The notes: generated by a model not told the origin, from the sequence alone. 64,000 bases of DNA from Argyresthia goedartella (GCA_949825045.1 OX463835.1:18555201-18619200); one strand, 5' to 3'; positions 30,684 to 42,160 are shown, numbered from the stretch's first letter. Program-made: numbers and translations.

Positions 30684-32279
30684 CAAACATATACTTCTTA
30701 TATATACATTTATATACATAATTTAGGGAGCTGAAAACCCTTTCTACAGATGCATTGGAAAAGGGCAAAATTAGAATTAGGGCAATAATAGTTTTTAAAT
30801 TCGAAAACTTTTGGTTTCCCGCCAAGGTTTTGATTGCGAAAACACTCTTCCAATGCTCTTCAATATCCTGTGTGGATAATTCATGTTCGGCTTGGTCAAG
30901 CAGTGCGTGCTCCCTCCATCCTTGCATATTAATTAAGTTATTTCCTTTAAGCATTGGAAATCGGTTCAGCACTTGTGTCAGGCATTGCATATTAATTTTT
31001 TGAGCTTTTTTGGGATCTACTGCCTCAATGCCACTATATCAAAAATCGGGTCTCTGAAGTCGAATCTGATTGTAATCTTGTTCAATATAAAAAGTTAAAC
31101 AAGATTTCAAAAAGTTGTTGATTACCAATTCCGGTGGACCGTTTGTTTCCTGTCTCATTTCTGTCAAGGATTCCTGAGCAGCGATTCCCAAGTAAACATC
31201 TTTTAAGGGTAAAAAGTGTCGAGGGTTACTATATTCTATGTTTTCTTTCGTTTTATGTTTACATTCATTTAGCTGCATGTAGTTGATAGTGATTGTTTGA
31301 ACAAGGTGGTCAACGGATGGCTTCAGTTTGTACAATAGAGGGGACTCTGATTGGAATAGTACGTTAAAACCAGTAAGCAGGCCCAAAACATACGAAAGAA
31401 ATTCCAAGTATATTTTGGAAAACTTGTTGTTAAGGGAGTTATTTATGTCGTCATTGATTCGCGATGGGTCATCGAATGTGTCCATCCTAAAATAGTTTAT
31501 TAGAACATCATATTGTTCTAAAACTCTGTCTTGACATTGCTTTACTGACAACCATCTTGTGGTAGCTACTGTTAAAATTTTATGGATCTCCACTTTAAAG
31601 AACTCCTGCATTTCTTGTAGCTTTTTTATTCTAGCGGCACTACGACTGAAATACGCTCCAACGTTTCTTAAAAGATCCTCAACAGATTTAGGTAACTTTA
31701 GGCAGGCCTTTGATGCTGCTAAATGAATTAAGTGGCAGCTGCACTTCAAACAAACTATTAGGGATTTTGTTCTTTAAGCCGCGTGAACATCGAGTTAATC
31801 TCACCAAACATAGAATTGGTGGTATCTGAGGAGTACCCAATCAAATTGGCTATAGGAATACCTCGATCCTCTAACATTTGTTTTAAACAAATGAATAAAT
31901 CCTCGGCTTTGCCGGATTTTGCCTGTTTCATTTCAAGAAAAGCTGTTTTGACAGTATTGGTGTTTTTGTTTAGCTAAGTGACAGTAAATACGCATTGCTT
32001 TTTGACGCTGCAGTCGGTAGTTTCTTCCATTATAAGTGAATAAAAGTCTGTTGGACCTTTTAGTTGATCATTGAGTTTATTTTCAAACTCTGGAGCCAGC
32101 ACTGTTTTCACTATAACTGTCGTTTTTGTTCTGCCGAGCTTTAATTCTTTGGATATAGTGGAGTCAGGAAAAATGTCAGCTAAAAGCGGTGTTAAAATGT
32201 CCATTAAAGAAAAAGAAAGGTTGTGTGCTGCCAAAAAACTTGAAAGTTTTAATTCTGCGCGTCTCACCTTTACTTAGTT
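30684..32279 (-). pseudogene. hAT-superfamily transposase remnant
   Basis: Minus strand, in several frames. N-terminal side: AELKLSSFLAAHNLSFSLMD and LIMEETTD (first catalytic Asp) at 31974-32267; IGYSSDTTNSMFGEIN (second Asp) around 31800; HLIHLAASKACLKLP and ATTRWLSVKQCQD at 31039-31749; C-terminal dimerisation block LPFSNASVERVFSSLN (catalytic Glu) at 30658-30990. It runs out where the mariner element is inserted (30678). Frame changes near 31010, 31770 and 31975 make it inactive. No BED finger is seen. Confidence 0.85.
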
Positions 32280-32289
32280 AAGTCTTTTT

Positions 32290-34276
32290 TTTCATGCCAT
32301 GCTTCTTCTTCTTTCTTCTGCTTTCACACTTTTGACAGTTGAACAAATTTCCACATTTATGTGAGCATTTTTTTGACATAGAATGGGATTGTAGGGCACC
32401 ACCTTTTTTATTGTTTTTCCGTCGTCTCTTCTTCTTATTATAGCATAACCTCCATTTTGGGTACCATCTCTAGTTTCTCCGCAAAATGTCTTTGGGTAGT
32501 TCTTAGAAAATTTAAAGCCAGTTCCATCATTTTTTATGCAGGGTGAAATCAAATATCCAGGACCACATGGCCCATGGATCATGTTTTTTGACAAAGTCTG
32601 AAAAAGTTCCTGGTCTTTATCTCGATCAGGTATTTCTGCACATACAAATTTATCATAATCTTCTGATGATCTTGGTTTATCTACATTTCATAGAATAATA
32701 AGCATATGAGCATGTGGAAGCCCACGTTTCTGAAATTCAATAGTGTAAAACCACGCACTCGGTATTCCAAAAATATGTTTCTTTGTAATGTCATCTAAAA
32801 GTTCCTCCAATTTAAGTTTAAAAATTCTGGCAATTAAATCGGCTCTATGTTCTTTTTTTGTATTGTCTTGTAAAATATCTATGATATCCTGCCAATTTGG
32901 ATTGCATGTAAATGTTACAAATAAGTCTGGTTTACCATACTTGCATACAATTGCCATGGAATCCTGATAATTTTGCATCATGTGCCGGGGACTTCCCACA
33001 TAAGTTGATAGCAAAATTATCATTTTACCAATGTTTTGACCCGATTCGCTATCGTTATTGTACAGGCTATCCATTAAATTGTTATAATTTTCGGCTCTGA
33101 ACTTTGTTTGATACATTCGAAGAAACAATAATCTTTGAGATTCAATCCTAACATAGGTTAAGACACAATATTCATGAAAAAGTTTTTCGGTGTAAAACAA
33201 TGGGCTAATTACGAACAGCAAGTCTATACTGATGAAATTGTAGCATTGTAAGGCGGCTTCGAGCAGTTCGCCTTTCTTCTCTGTGTTGAAGATTTTCATG
33301 CCAACCGAGTTCTCCAATAGGAAAAAGTAAAGGAAAGGCTAATGGGTCAATATTGGGACTGGTTGATTTTAGTGTAGTTAATTGTTGAGAATATTCTTGT
33401 ACAGAAAATTCTATATTTAATGGAGGTTCGCCGTTATCTCCTACAAAGATGACCGCTACCTCACTATTTGATGGAGTGTTATACCGACGCAAATCAAGAG
33501 ATTTATGTTTACAAAACTGCATTAAAACCGAATGTGTGGGTCGATTTTCTGAGGCAGCTTTAAATTCCTCTTCGGCTAAAATTGCAGCCGCCCTTTTGTA
33601 TATTTTGACAAAAGGATTGGATACATTGAGCATTGTTTGTAAGGACCTCATTATATTGCTTCTATAAATATTGTTTCTAGAATGAGATAATCGTTCATTT
33701 AATGCTGCTTCATCTTTAGTTATGTACAATTGGTTGTATTGTGGTTTGTGACCTTGCAACGGAAACAAAGATCCAGTTTTTGTATAAATTTGCCCTTGTA
33801 CCCTATAAGTGAAAACTCCTGGAGGGAGTGTGGTCAAGTTAGAATTTATGGATGCCATTGCAAATGCTGAATTATATTGTTGTATATTAGCCTTAAAATT
33901 ATTAGCATCAGACGTATTGCCGTTGTATAAATCTAATAATATATCTGGAATTGGCTTTAATGCTCTATCTGCGTCCATATACACCTTCCCATTATGACTA
34001 CAATTTTGTAATAATTACTAATTTTTTCACCTAAAAAATGAAGTGCTTGACATTGGACACATTCATAAATCATAGAACCAACTGAATGTACTGATATTTG
34101 AATGGTGTTATTTGAAAGCGCTAAAAAGATATTGTTAGTCCTAGGGGGTTGATGTTCTGTACTAAATCTGCTCGAATATTTACGCTTCTTCTGTGGTCTG
34201 CCAGCCATTTCATATGTTCTCTTTCTCCTCGTCAGCAATGACTCTTCAATTAGCTGTAACTCTTTGTTATCCAACT
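32290..34276 (-). pseudogene. Helitron Rep, truncated and frameshifted
   Basis: Minus strand. From the N-terminal side: a Cys pair region (YECVQCQALHFLGEK) at 33957-34276; the Helitron_like_N region at 33205-33984 and 32688-33317 (RMYQTKFRAENYNNLMDS; DLFVTFTCNPNW), ending in the HUH motif FQKRGLPHAHMLIIL; then GPCGPGYLISPC and VVPYNPILCQKNAHINVE at 32292-32594. The reading ends just after STVKSVK, before the catalytic tyrosines and the whole helicase domain, at the hAT junction. Frame breaks lie near 33310 and 32650. It would have been a rolling-circle transposition initiator. Confidence 0.85.
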
Positions 34277-34540
34277 TAAAGGAGAAAAAATATCAAATAA
34301 CAATTCAAATAATAATAAGTATTGTGTATGTATATATATCCTCTCGCCTCTATCTGGTAATAAGTATTATTTTTCATTTTCCTGTACTCGGTAACCTGCA
34401 CCATTAACTTACCTGATTCTCATAAAATAAATCATGGAATTTGTCAGATTGTGTTGAGGCAGCTGATGAATCATGAGCATCAGTAAGCAGTGACTCCTCG
34501 ATAAGCTTCAACTCTATGTTATCCACCTTAAAGGATAAGA
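34277..34540 (-). other. Duplicated 5' exon of the Helitron gene
   Basis: Minus strand. A second version of the first Rep coding block lies at 34526-34413: acceptor TTTAAG before GTGGATAACATAGAG, donor CAG/GTAAGTT after it. It encodes VDNIELKLIEESLLTD; the next exon, from 34274 after CTTTAAG, encodes LDNKELQLIEESLLTR. The introns behind them are also alike, so about 250 bp was duplicated in tandem. The splice signals were read by eye. Confidence 0.6.
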
Positions 34541-34676
34541 AATATAAAATAAATATTATAATAATAATTAGTATTGTGTAATTGTGTGACCCTAACAATC
34601 GACTATCCTGACATCGTTCGCGTCCCCGCGTACGACACCAGGTCGAACCCTAACAATCGGCTGAGTAACTGGTTGG

Positions 34677-35185
34677 TCAAGCTTTACAATGATCATCGAT
34701 TATTTAGTTAGAAAAACAAATATTACCCATTTTACATAATAATTAATAATCATATGAAAACTGTACCTATCCAAATTGATGATTCTTAACTAGAATCTAG
34801 AATTATTTATCTTACGTTAAGAATTACACAAATGTAGCTTTTATCCCATAAACTACTACTTTATACTATAATACACAAAATAAAAACCGAATACAGACAC
34901 TTATCTAACAATAGAAAAACATAAACAAATTGTTCAAGTTTTACAATAATCATCGAATATTTGGTTAGAAAAACAAATATTACCCATTTTAGATAATACT
35001 TCATAATAATATGAAAACTCTACCTATCCAAATGGATAATAAATAACAATCTAGAATTATTTATCTTTGGTTCGGAATTACATAAATGTAGCTTTTATCC
35101 CATAAACTACTACTTTATACTTTATTACACAAAATAAAAACGGAATACAGACACTTATCCAACAAAGGAAAACGATATACAAAGG
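34677..35185. repeat. Two about 255-bp tandem repeats
   Basis: TCAAGCTTTACAATGATCAT at 34677 and TCAAGTTTTACAATAATCAT at about 34934 begin two long imperfect copies, each containing AGAAAAACAAATATTACCCA, CATAAACTACTACTTTATAC and GAATACAGACACTTATC. No ORF. They lie between the Helitron start and the gypsy 3' end and may belong to either. Confidence 0.85.
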
Positions 35186-35354
35186 CCATCTTCTCTCTAA
35201 TAAGAGATCCTTTGGAGAAAACCTAGTATGGACAGGAGTATATAATAATACAAGTCATACCTACAAATGTGCATTTCAGTTACTTATTTACAATTGGTTC
35301 GTTTAGTAAATAATACAATTTTTTAATATTGACTTTGAATTAACGGAACTCTAG

Positions 35355-35720
35355 TACTCATCCCGAACGAACAATTTATCAGGCTTAACACTTATACCAT
35401 CAGCTAGCCCGAACGAGCGATATGTCGGGTTTAACAATTATACCAGCAGCTAGCCCGAACGAACGATTTATCGGGTTTAACATTTATACCAACAGCTAAC
35501 CCGAACGAACGATTAATCGGGATTAACAATTATATCAGCAGCTAGCCAAAACGAACGATTAATCGGGCATATCCAGAAAACCAGACCAAACCCGAACGAT
35601 CGTTTAATCGGGATGGTCGTGTTTCATACTAGTTGGTAGCCCGAACGATCGATTAATCGGGTTCCCAACTAGACTAATGCCTTGAACGATCGATTAATCA
35701 AGACATTAGATTCAGTGGAT
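35355..35720. repeat. Cluster of CCCGAACGA...TCGGG palindromic motifs
   Basis: Eight or so related motifs at roughly 55-60 bp spacing, for example CCCGAACGAACGATTTATCGGG-type units at about 35412, 35454 and 35500, and GATCGATTAATC forms later. Each pairs CCCGA with TCGGG around an ACGATTTA/ACGATTAA centre. Intervening sequence is also similar (TTATACCAGCAGCTAGC). Just downstream of the gypsy integrase stop on the minus strand, so possibly in its 3' UTR or LTR. Function unknown. Confidence 0.75.
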
Positions 35721-35923
35721 CGCGCCGATCGATTAGTGCTTGTCGCGTCACGTCGATGTTATGGCAGTCAGATCATCCAATCAAAGCTCGGTCCAATCGA
35801 TTGCCAGCTTTGATCTGAAACAATTTACGAAATAAACTGTAGCATTTCCAGTATCTTAGATATTATAATTAGAACAGACTAAGTTACATATATTCATCAA
35901 GAAACTCCAATTTTATAATTAAA

Positions 35924-37318
35924 CTATAGGTCAGATTCGGATTCGGAATCGTCGCTGCTGTCAGAGTTGTTGCCGTTAATCTCTAGTGCGGCTAAGTGGA
36001 TCCATGGCATCATGCGATCCGCGGCAATAGTAGTTGGACGCCTGTCTTGAGTGCTATTTAATAATGCAACAGGCGCGACCTTGTATCGGTCCCTACCTAA
36101 TACTTTCGTAACTCGATAGGGGCCTACATATGATGGAAGAAACTTCATGCTTTGACCATCGTTCTTAAAACACGTCCGAGTCATCTTGACGAGGTCACCT
36201 TCTGTATATTGACGAGCTGGTTTCCTACCCTTGTCGTATCTCTCTTTCTGTCTACATTGTTCAGCATCTATCCTATCCTTGACATGTACTCGGATTTCCG
36301 AAAGGTCACTTCTATCTCGTGTCTCATCTACAATTTCGTGTAGCATAGGCCTGATCTCGCCGTTCATGAGTTATCAAACAGCACTTCGGAAGGAGCTTTG
36401 CCAGTGGTCTTCTGAATCGTGTTGTTAAGACCCCACTGGATTTGTCCCAAGAGACTGTCCCAACTCTTTTCACCGTGCTTTCATGAGGCTTTCAGGGAAC
36501 CAAGGATGGTGCGGTTATACCGCTCGACTTGTCCGTTCGATCTGGGACTGGCCACAGCATTCAGAACATGCTTCACACTCTTGTCCAGGCAGAACTTTTT
36601 AAACGCATGCGATGTGTAGCAACTACCACGATCACTTATAAGGCGATTGGGAGCTTTGAACGTGCTAAAGATGTCTTCCAGGACTCGAATAGTGTTTTGG
36701 GTGTTTGTGTTCCTGAGCGGTCTTATGAGGCAGAATTTGGTAAAGCCGTCCACAACTACGAGAAGGTGAGTATTACCCCGGTTCGACTTCACAAAGGGCC
36801 CAAGGTGATCATCATGTAGCGTATGGAAAGGAATAGGCGTACTTTAGTTATTGGGTGGAGAATTGTGCCCTCACGTCCATTGTAGTTGTTCTTTGCGTAA
36901 GCACATTCTTTGCAGGCATTTACGTACTTTTTGACGAATTTGTACATCTTTGCAAACCAATGATGCTTTTTCATACGTTCGAGAGTCTTTTCCACCCCAA
37001 AATGACCGAGGTCATCGTGGTTCATTCGGCAAAGTTGCCACCTAGCGCCCTTTGGAACCACCATCCGAATGTTATCTTTATCAACACCAATGTATCGATA
37101 TAATTTATTGTCCTTCACGACGTAATTGTCTTTGATGTATCGCAAACCTTTCTCATCAAGCTCACTGCTTACGATGTCTCGAATTCTACGCAACTCTGAG
37201 TCACCAAGCTGAAGTGTCTGTAACCAATCTTCATTGCTTATGGACATCACAGCTGGAAAAGGATCCGTCGGTGTTTCTTCGTCTTCCGTTATGTGACAAC
37301 GTGTCAACGTGACACATT
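35924..37318 (-). pseudogene. pol: Ty3/gypsy integrase
   Basis: Minus strand in three frames. 36789-37307: H2C2 zinc-binding region (HDDLGHFGVEKTLERM; CKECAYAK). 36481-36792: catalytic core (VVVDGFTKF, LISDRGSCYTS, NGQVERYNRT, i.e. D, D, E). 35924-36367: C-terminal part with GDLVKMTR and KFLPSYVGPYRVTKVLGRD, then an acidic Ser/Asp tail. Frame changes lie near 36790 and 36370-36480. The upstream side is cut by the piggyBac at TTAA (37319-37322). Confidence 0.85.
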
Positions 37319-37322
37319 TTAA

Positions 37323-39932
37323 CCCTTAAATGCATATATTTTTATTTTGGAATGAAAAAAATGTCTTTTGCTACAGATGTATCGGTAGATTAAAGGAAAA
37401 ATACTTAAAAAAATCATAGTTATAATTTTTTATATAAAAATGTAAATAAACATGTATGTTGCCAATTGGCAACAGTATGCGTTGCGAAGCAATCTAATAC
37501 CATGGACAGTAAATAAAATGAAACAACTAAATAATGAGAGAAAGTAATGTATTTATGAATGAAAAGCAGCAAAACAATTTCTATCCTTAGTGTGACAAAG
37601 AGCTACTTTGCATTTGACGCATTCTGTCCTTGTGAACCCCTTGCACCCAGGAAATTTACATCTATTTTTGCTAGAGCAACGAACCTCGTCGTGTCCAACA
37701 CCATCAGTCCTTATATCCTTTGGAGGAACATATTTCATGGGACCTCGACGTCTTTTGGCTTCCAACTCCTTCTCTACTGTACTACTAGATGGTCTGCCTC
37801 TTTTGTTTTCACTGCCTCCTTTAGCCCTATAGGAGCACAATGTCTCGGCTAAATCCGACCTATAGTCGCAAAGGCTCATGACTTTGCCATTTCCTCTTTT
37901 TTCGTTTGCCTTTTTGTACAGCACCCAAGAATTTATGACTGCCATATCAACTAGATGATAGTACAGACGAATGTACCATTTTCTGCTCTTTATCCGTATG
38001 CGATACCTTCCCAAAAAGCTATCCATTAGATCAACGCCGCCCATATGGGCATTGTAGTCCTTGATTACTTTTGGGCAGGGTATACTCACTTGTTTCCTCT
38101 GTTTTTTATCAAACCTGTTGACAGTTCCTGCAGGCTCTGATCCCACATATGTAGATGCTAGTGTCACTAGCTTATTGTCTTTCCAGCAAGTCACGGAAAT
38201 GTCTACTCCTTCATAGTCAGCCACTTGTTCTTCGTATGACCCTCGCGCTATAGAATCTTTCATGAATTCTTTTTGTGTTGGCAGCTTACAGCTTTTACCT
38301 AATCGGTTTCTTTGGATCGTGCCTAGAGCATATATTCCGACACTGTGCAGGTAATGTAGCAATGGGATTGAGGTATAAAAGTTATCGAAATATATTATGT
38401 GATTTACTCTTCGTGGTATGCTGCGACACAATCTTACAACTGTATTTCCTACGACACCCAGATCCGGTTCATTTGGTAATCTCTCAGCATCTTGTTTTCC
38501 TGAATATATTTCAAAATTGTAGGCATAGCCAGCAAGTGAGCAAAGGACGAAAAGCTTGAACCCCCATTTGTGTGGCTTGTTAGGCAGATACTGCTTCATA
38601 AAATGTGCTACCTTAGTAGCACACATCTGCTCATCTAGGGACAATCTTTGATCTAATGGGGCCACGCTTGAGAATACCTCATTTAGGTGGTCAATCAAAG
38701 GTCTTATTTTATGAAGGCGGTCATGATCCGGATGCCCGACAGGCTTGTGTTGTGCGTTATCATTTAGATGAAGAACGGATCGTATTTTCTCAAACCTGTT
38801 CAAAGTCATTGTCTGCATTATATGAGAGAAACCGTACTTTGACCAATAAGCCCTGACACTAGGGTAATGGTATACAGACATATAAATGGTGATGCCAAGA
38901 AACTGACGAATTTCTGTTGCAGTAACGGGTGGGCAGTGAGAGACACCTTGCTGAACTATGTATAAATTAGTTTCTTGGACGATCTTCGTTATGATTTCGT
39001 CATTCATAAGCAATGAAAAAAATTGGAACGGTGTTTCAAGTTGTGCTACTTCAGCTGGCAGCTCAGCATTACCTAAAAACTTGACACGGTCTTCATCCCA
39101 CACTAAGTTTCGTTTTTTCCATACAAGTTCTCGACTTCTTGCCCTCCATGCTAAAATACCAACAAGATCTGTCACTTGTCGCGCTACGGAAGGCCCAGGC
39201 ACTGGTGAAGATTCATCTATTGCTTGTGCAGGCAAGGAGTCTTCAGTGGCGCTTACCAAGGGAGGATCAAAATCTTCATCGTTGTCTTCCTCTGCCAAAC
39301 GCTCCGCCTCTAACTCTTCCAATAACATGCGATTACTTGGATAGTAATCAATGGAGTTATCATCACTGATTTCTTCATCTTCTGATACGTCACCATTTTC
39401 TAAGGCAAGCAGCATAGATTCGATGTCTCTGTCCTTCATTCTCTCAGCCATACTAAAAAAGACAAATAACTGTCTAAAGAACACCTCCACCAGAAGTTGA
39501 GAAAGTATAGGTACACAAAGTAAGAAAAATAAAAGGCCTCAACGCATAATGTAGACAAATGGCAACAATCCGAATCCGCAAAATTACGAAAGCAAGCAAG
39601 TAATTATTTTTTATTTTAGCATAATATCTCAAAACTCACCTGTTTTCCGATACGAAAACAATTTTTTTATATCCAAAACACTGCTATAATCACCAAGAAA
39701 ATCTAAATCGAAACTAAGGAAATGAAAATCCGACGAAGTACGACGACTGCCATTCAATATGAGAAAAAATGCAAATTTACCGCCAAAATATACACATGAC
39801 AGTTATTTTTTTTTGTTGCCAGACCATTGATAAGATGTTTCCACCTGAGACACGTTCAGAAACTAGCACGAATTTTGTTTCACACTGTCAAAACCGCTAT
39901 GTAGATAATTGGCAACAATATGCATTTAAGGG
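37323..39932 (-). mobile_element. Apparently intact piggyBac element
   Basis: 2,610 bp, flanked by TTAA at 37319-37322 and 39933-39936. The ends are inverted: CCCTTAAATGCATAT on the left and ATATGCATTTAAGGG on the right (15 bp). A subterminal palindrome TGTTGCCAATTGGCAACA sits at 37457-37474, and half of it (AATTGGCAACA) lies beside the right end. It carries a single long transposase ORF on the minus strand. Inserted in the gypsy RNase H/integrase region; the gypsy frame is continuous across one TTAA if the element is ignored. Confidence 0.95.
37553..39490 (-). CDS. piggyBac transposase
   Basis: 645 codons from an ATG at 39490, or 632 from the Met at 39451 (MAERMKDRDIES), which looks a more natural start because the 13 residues before it are hydrophobic filler. 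An acidic N-terminal region (about 30-95) precedes the DDE_Tnp_1_7 domain. Catalytic residues are Asp286 (RLSLDEQM), Asp369 (IIYFDNFYTS) and Asp487/490 (GGVDLMDSF). A basic stretch (KRGRPSSS; KRRRG) is a candidate nuclear signal. The C-terminal Cys/His-rich domain (605-644, with CKFPGCKG and CVKCKVALC) is complete. No stop or frameshift seen, so it may be active. It excises and inserts at TTAA. Confidence 0.95.
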   Translation of the reverse strand: MEVFFRQLFVFFSMAERMKDRDIESMLLALENGDVSEDEEISDDNSIDYYPSNRMLLEELEAERLAEEDNDEDFDPPLVSATEDSLPAQAIDESSPVPGPSVARQVTDLVGILAWRARSRELVWKKRNLVWDEDRVKFLGNAELPAEVAQLETPFQFFSLLMNDEIITKIVQETNLYIVQQGVSHCPPVTATEIRQFLGITIYMSVYHYPSVRAYWSKYGFSHIMQTMTLNRFEKIRSVLHLNDNAQHKPVGHPDHDRLHKIRPLIDHLNEVFSSVAPLDQRLSLDEQMCATKVAHFMKQYLPNKPHKWGFKLFVLCSLAGYAYNFEIYSGKQDAERLPNEPDLGVVGNTVVRLCRSIPRRVNHIIYFDNFYTSIPLLHYLHSVGIYALGTIQRNRLGKSCKLPTQKEFMKDSIARGSYEEQVADYEGVDISVTCWKDNKLVTLASTYVGSEPAGTVNRFDKKQRKQVSIPCPKVIKDYNAHMGGVDLMDSFLGRYRIRIKSRKWYIRLYYHLVDMAVINSWVLYKKANEKRGNGKVMSLCDYRSDLAETLCSYRAKGGSENKRGRPSSSTVEKELEAKRRRGPMKYVPPKDIRTDGVGHDEVRCSSKNRCKFPGCKGFTRTECVKCKVALCHTKDRNCFAAFHS

Positions 39933-39936
39933 TTAA

Positions 39937-40376
39937 CCCCCGCTGTATACTCCACTGTACAATCAAATTCTTGAAGCGACAGCCACCATCGTGCTATTCT
40001 TAGTATCAGATCTCTTTTTGCGAATGTAGAGCGGAGTGCGCTACAATCAGTCATGATCTTGAATTCCTTCCCGAGTAAATAAACCCTGAATTTTCGCAGA
40101 GAGCAGACAACTGCCAGCGCTTCCAACTCGTAGGAGTGGAAATTCTTCTCCTCCGGGGAGGTTTGCCTACAGTAGTAGGCCACCGGACGCCAAGCATCAC
40201 CCCCAGCGGGGCGCTAAAGAAGAATGCCACCTATGCCAATCCTACTCGCGTCGGTGTGTAGCTCGGTTTCCGCTGCAGGATCGTAAATTGCCAGAATTGG
40301 TCTGTCAACTAACCGTGCCTTCAAAGATTCAAACGCCTTTTCCTGCGCAGGTCCCCACTCCCAAACTTGACCCTTC
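39937..40376 (-). pseudogene. pol: Ty3/gypsy RNase H
   Basis: Minus strand. The end of RT (QVWEWGPAQEKAFESLKARL) leads into RNase H (ETELHTDASRIGIGGILL, first Asp; EKNFHSYELEALAVV, Glu; KIMTDCSALRSTF, Asp). A stop follows GGILL near 40214. The region ends at the TTAA used by piggyBac and starts at the TTAA used by the 664-bp element. Confidence 0.85.
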
Positions 40377-40380
40377 TTAA

Positions 40381-41044
40381 CCCCTCGCACCCCCAGCCAC
40401 TTGGCGTCGACACAGCTCGTCCCCCAGGCACACTTAAGCCCGCGCGGCGCGCGACACTTGACTGACGTATCAAGTGATTATGTTGAAATGGTAACTCTTA
40501 GAACTATGAGAGTGCTAAATATGAGTAGCTAATGAAACCCTCTCTTAGTCAATGCAAAACTAATGTCACAGTGACCTTCCTTTATTATTGTACCGACATG
40601 AGAATCACAGACATCTATGAAAATGGTCCTTCTCGACACAAATCTAGCAGACATGAGAAAAACATCAACAACATATACATGTTATTTGATACCTACGTAA
40701 TCTAAATAACATTACACTTTCAAAACAATAAAAACATTAGTGTGTTCTTATATAAACTGTTCAATATTTCAGCGTTTGAAATTTTCCAAAAATACGGTAT
40801 AAATAAAAGTGTTTTTTTTAGGCACGTTTGGAATATTTTTTTCTATGAATGACCATAGACAATTGTATCGGATTATAGACTTTGTCTTATTGAGCGTCTG
40901 GAAAATCTTTAACAGTACCAACATGACAAAAATTGGCCAAAATATACCGGTTTAAAAAAGCGCGGGAGCGAGAGCGTCATATGACGCTTGGGGGACGGAC
41001 GGTACTCGAGGCGAGCGTCATATGAGGCTTGGGGGATTGTAAGG
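40381..41044. mobile_element. 664-bp TTAA-flanked non-autonomous element
   Basis: Flanked by TTAA at 40377-40380 and 41045-41048. Left end CCCCTCGCACCCCCAGCC, right end GGCTTGGGGGATTGTAAGG, giving imperfect inverted repeats that share CCCCC(A)AGCC. Near the right end two copies of GAGCGTCATATGA(C/G)GCTTGGGGGA occur about 40 bp apart, one containing the palindrome AGCGTCATATGACGCT. No ORF. TTAA use suggests a piggyBac-type transposase, but the ends differ from the piggyBac at 37323-39932. Confidence 0.8.
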
Positions 41045-41048
41045 TTAA

Positions 41049-42160
41049 GCAGTTTGCTCAGCGGAAATGCAATCCGGGCGAAGTTCTCGATGAACTTCCG
41101 GAAATAACTCGCCAGGCCAAGGAACTGTCGCACATTGTGCACATTCTCAGGTCGAGGAAAGTCAAAGCCACTCGATATTTTCTTTTCGCCCGGTCTCACT
41201 CCCTCAGCGCTAATCTCATAACCGATATAATCTGTTTTGTCGCGTAAGAAGTCACATTTTGATAGATTTAGCGTAAGGTTAGCATTTTCCAACAACTGCA
41301 ATACTTCTTCTAGGCGTTCCAGACATTCTTCGGTATTTTTACCGAAGATAAGAATGTCATCGATATAGGCCGTGGCTTTGTTGAAACGCGCTGAGCCTAG
41401 TATCGTGTTCATCATGTGTTGGAATACAGATGGGGCGTTCGCCAAGCCAAAAGGCATACGATTAAATTCATATTGCCCATCCGGTGTGACGAACGCAGTG
41501 AGGGGCTTGCTCTGCTCCGATATCGGTACTTTTTAGTACCCAGATGATAAATCAAGCGTGATGAAGCACCCTTAGCCATTGAGACGAGCAATTTCATCTT
41601 CAATGATCGGCATCGGGTATCTTTCCTTAGCTATTAAAGAGTTGAGCATCCTGTAATCTACACACATTCGCAGTGATCCATCCTTCTTGCGCATAAGAAT
41701 GATAGGACTGGCGTATTCTGACGCTGACTCCCTAACTATACCAGCATCGAGCATTTCGTCCACCATTATCCGTACTTTCTCTCGCTCGTAATGTGACAAC
41801 TTGTATGGTCGATACACGACAGGGCGCTGGCTGCTCAATTCGATATTCATCTCAGTCACCCCGGTGCAACCTAAATCTTTGAGGGAGGAGGCGAAACGAT
41901 GTCTGTACTTTTTCAGTAGTTCTAACAAACGTTGGATCTCCGCGTCTGATATTTGTTTACCTATTCGAACCTGACTTTCGTCAAAATCGCTTTCCGGTGC
42001 CATCCGTATTTCTGATGGGGAGATAGCAACTCTTTTGGCAGAAGCGACTCGTTCTCCGCGGCAAAGAATCGATTTCCCGGGGAGACTGCAATATTTTGAG
42101 TATGGGAATACCGTAACCCAAAGTCGCCCATTAACTGCATGATAGAGTCCTCTACACACG
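41049..42160 (-). pseudogene. pol: Ty3/gypsy reverse transcriptase
   Basis: Minus strand. 41572-42159 holds the N-terminal RT (ELSSQRPVVYRPYKLSHYE; IILMRKKDGSLRMCVDYR; YPMPIIEDEIARLNG); 40909-41457 holds MPFGLANAPSVFQHMM, the catalytic YIDD (ATAYIDDILIFG) and the thumb (VRQFLGLASYFRKFI). A frameshift or stop region lies between them (about 41460-41570). The frame leaves RT sequence where the 664-bp element is inserted. Confidence 0.85.
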
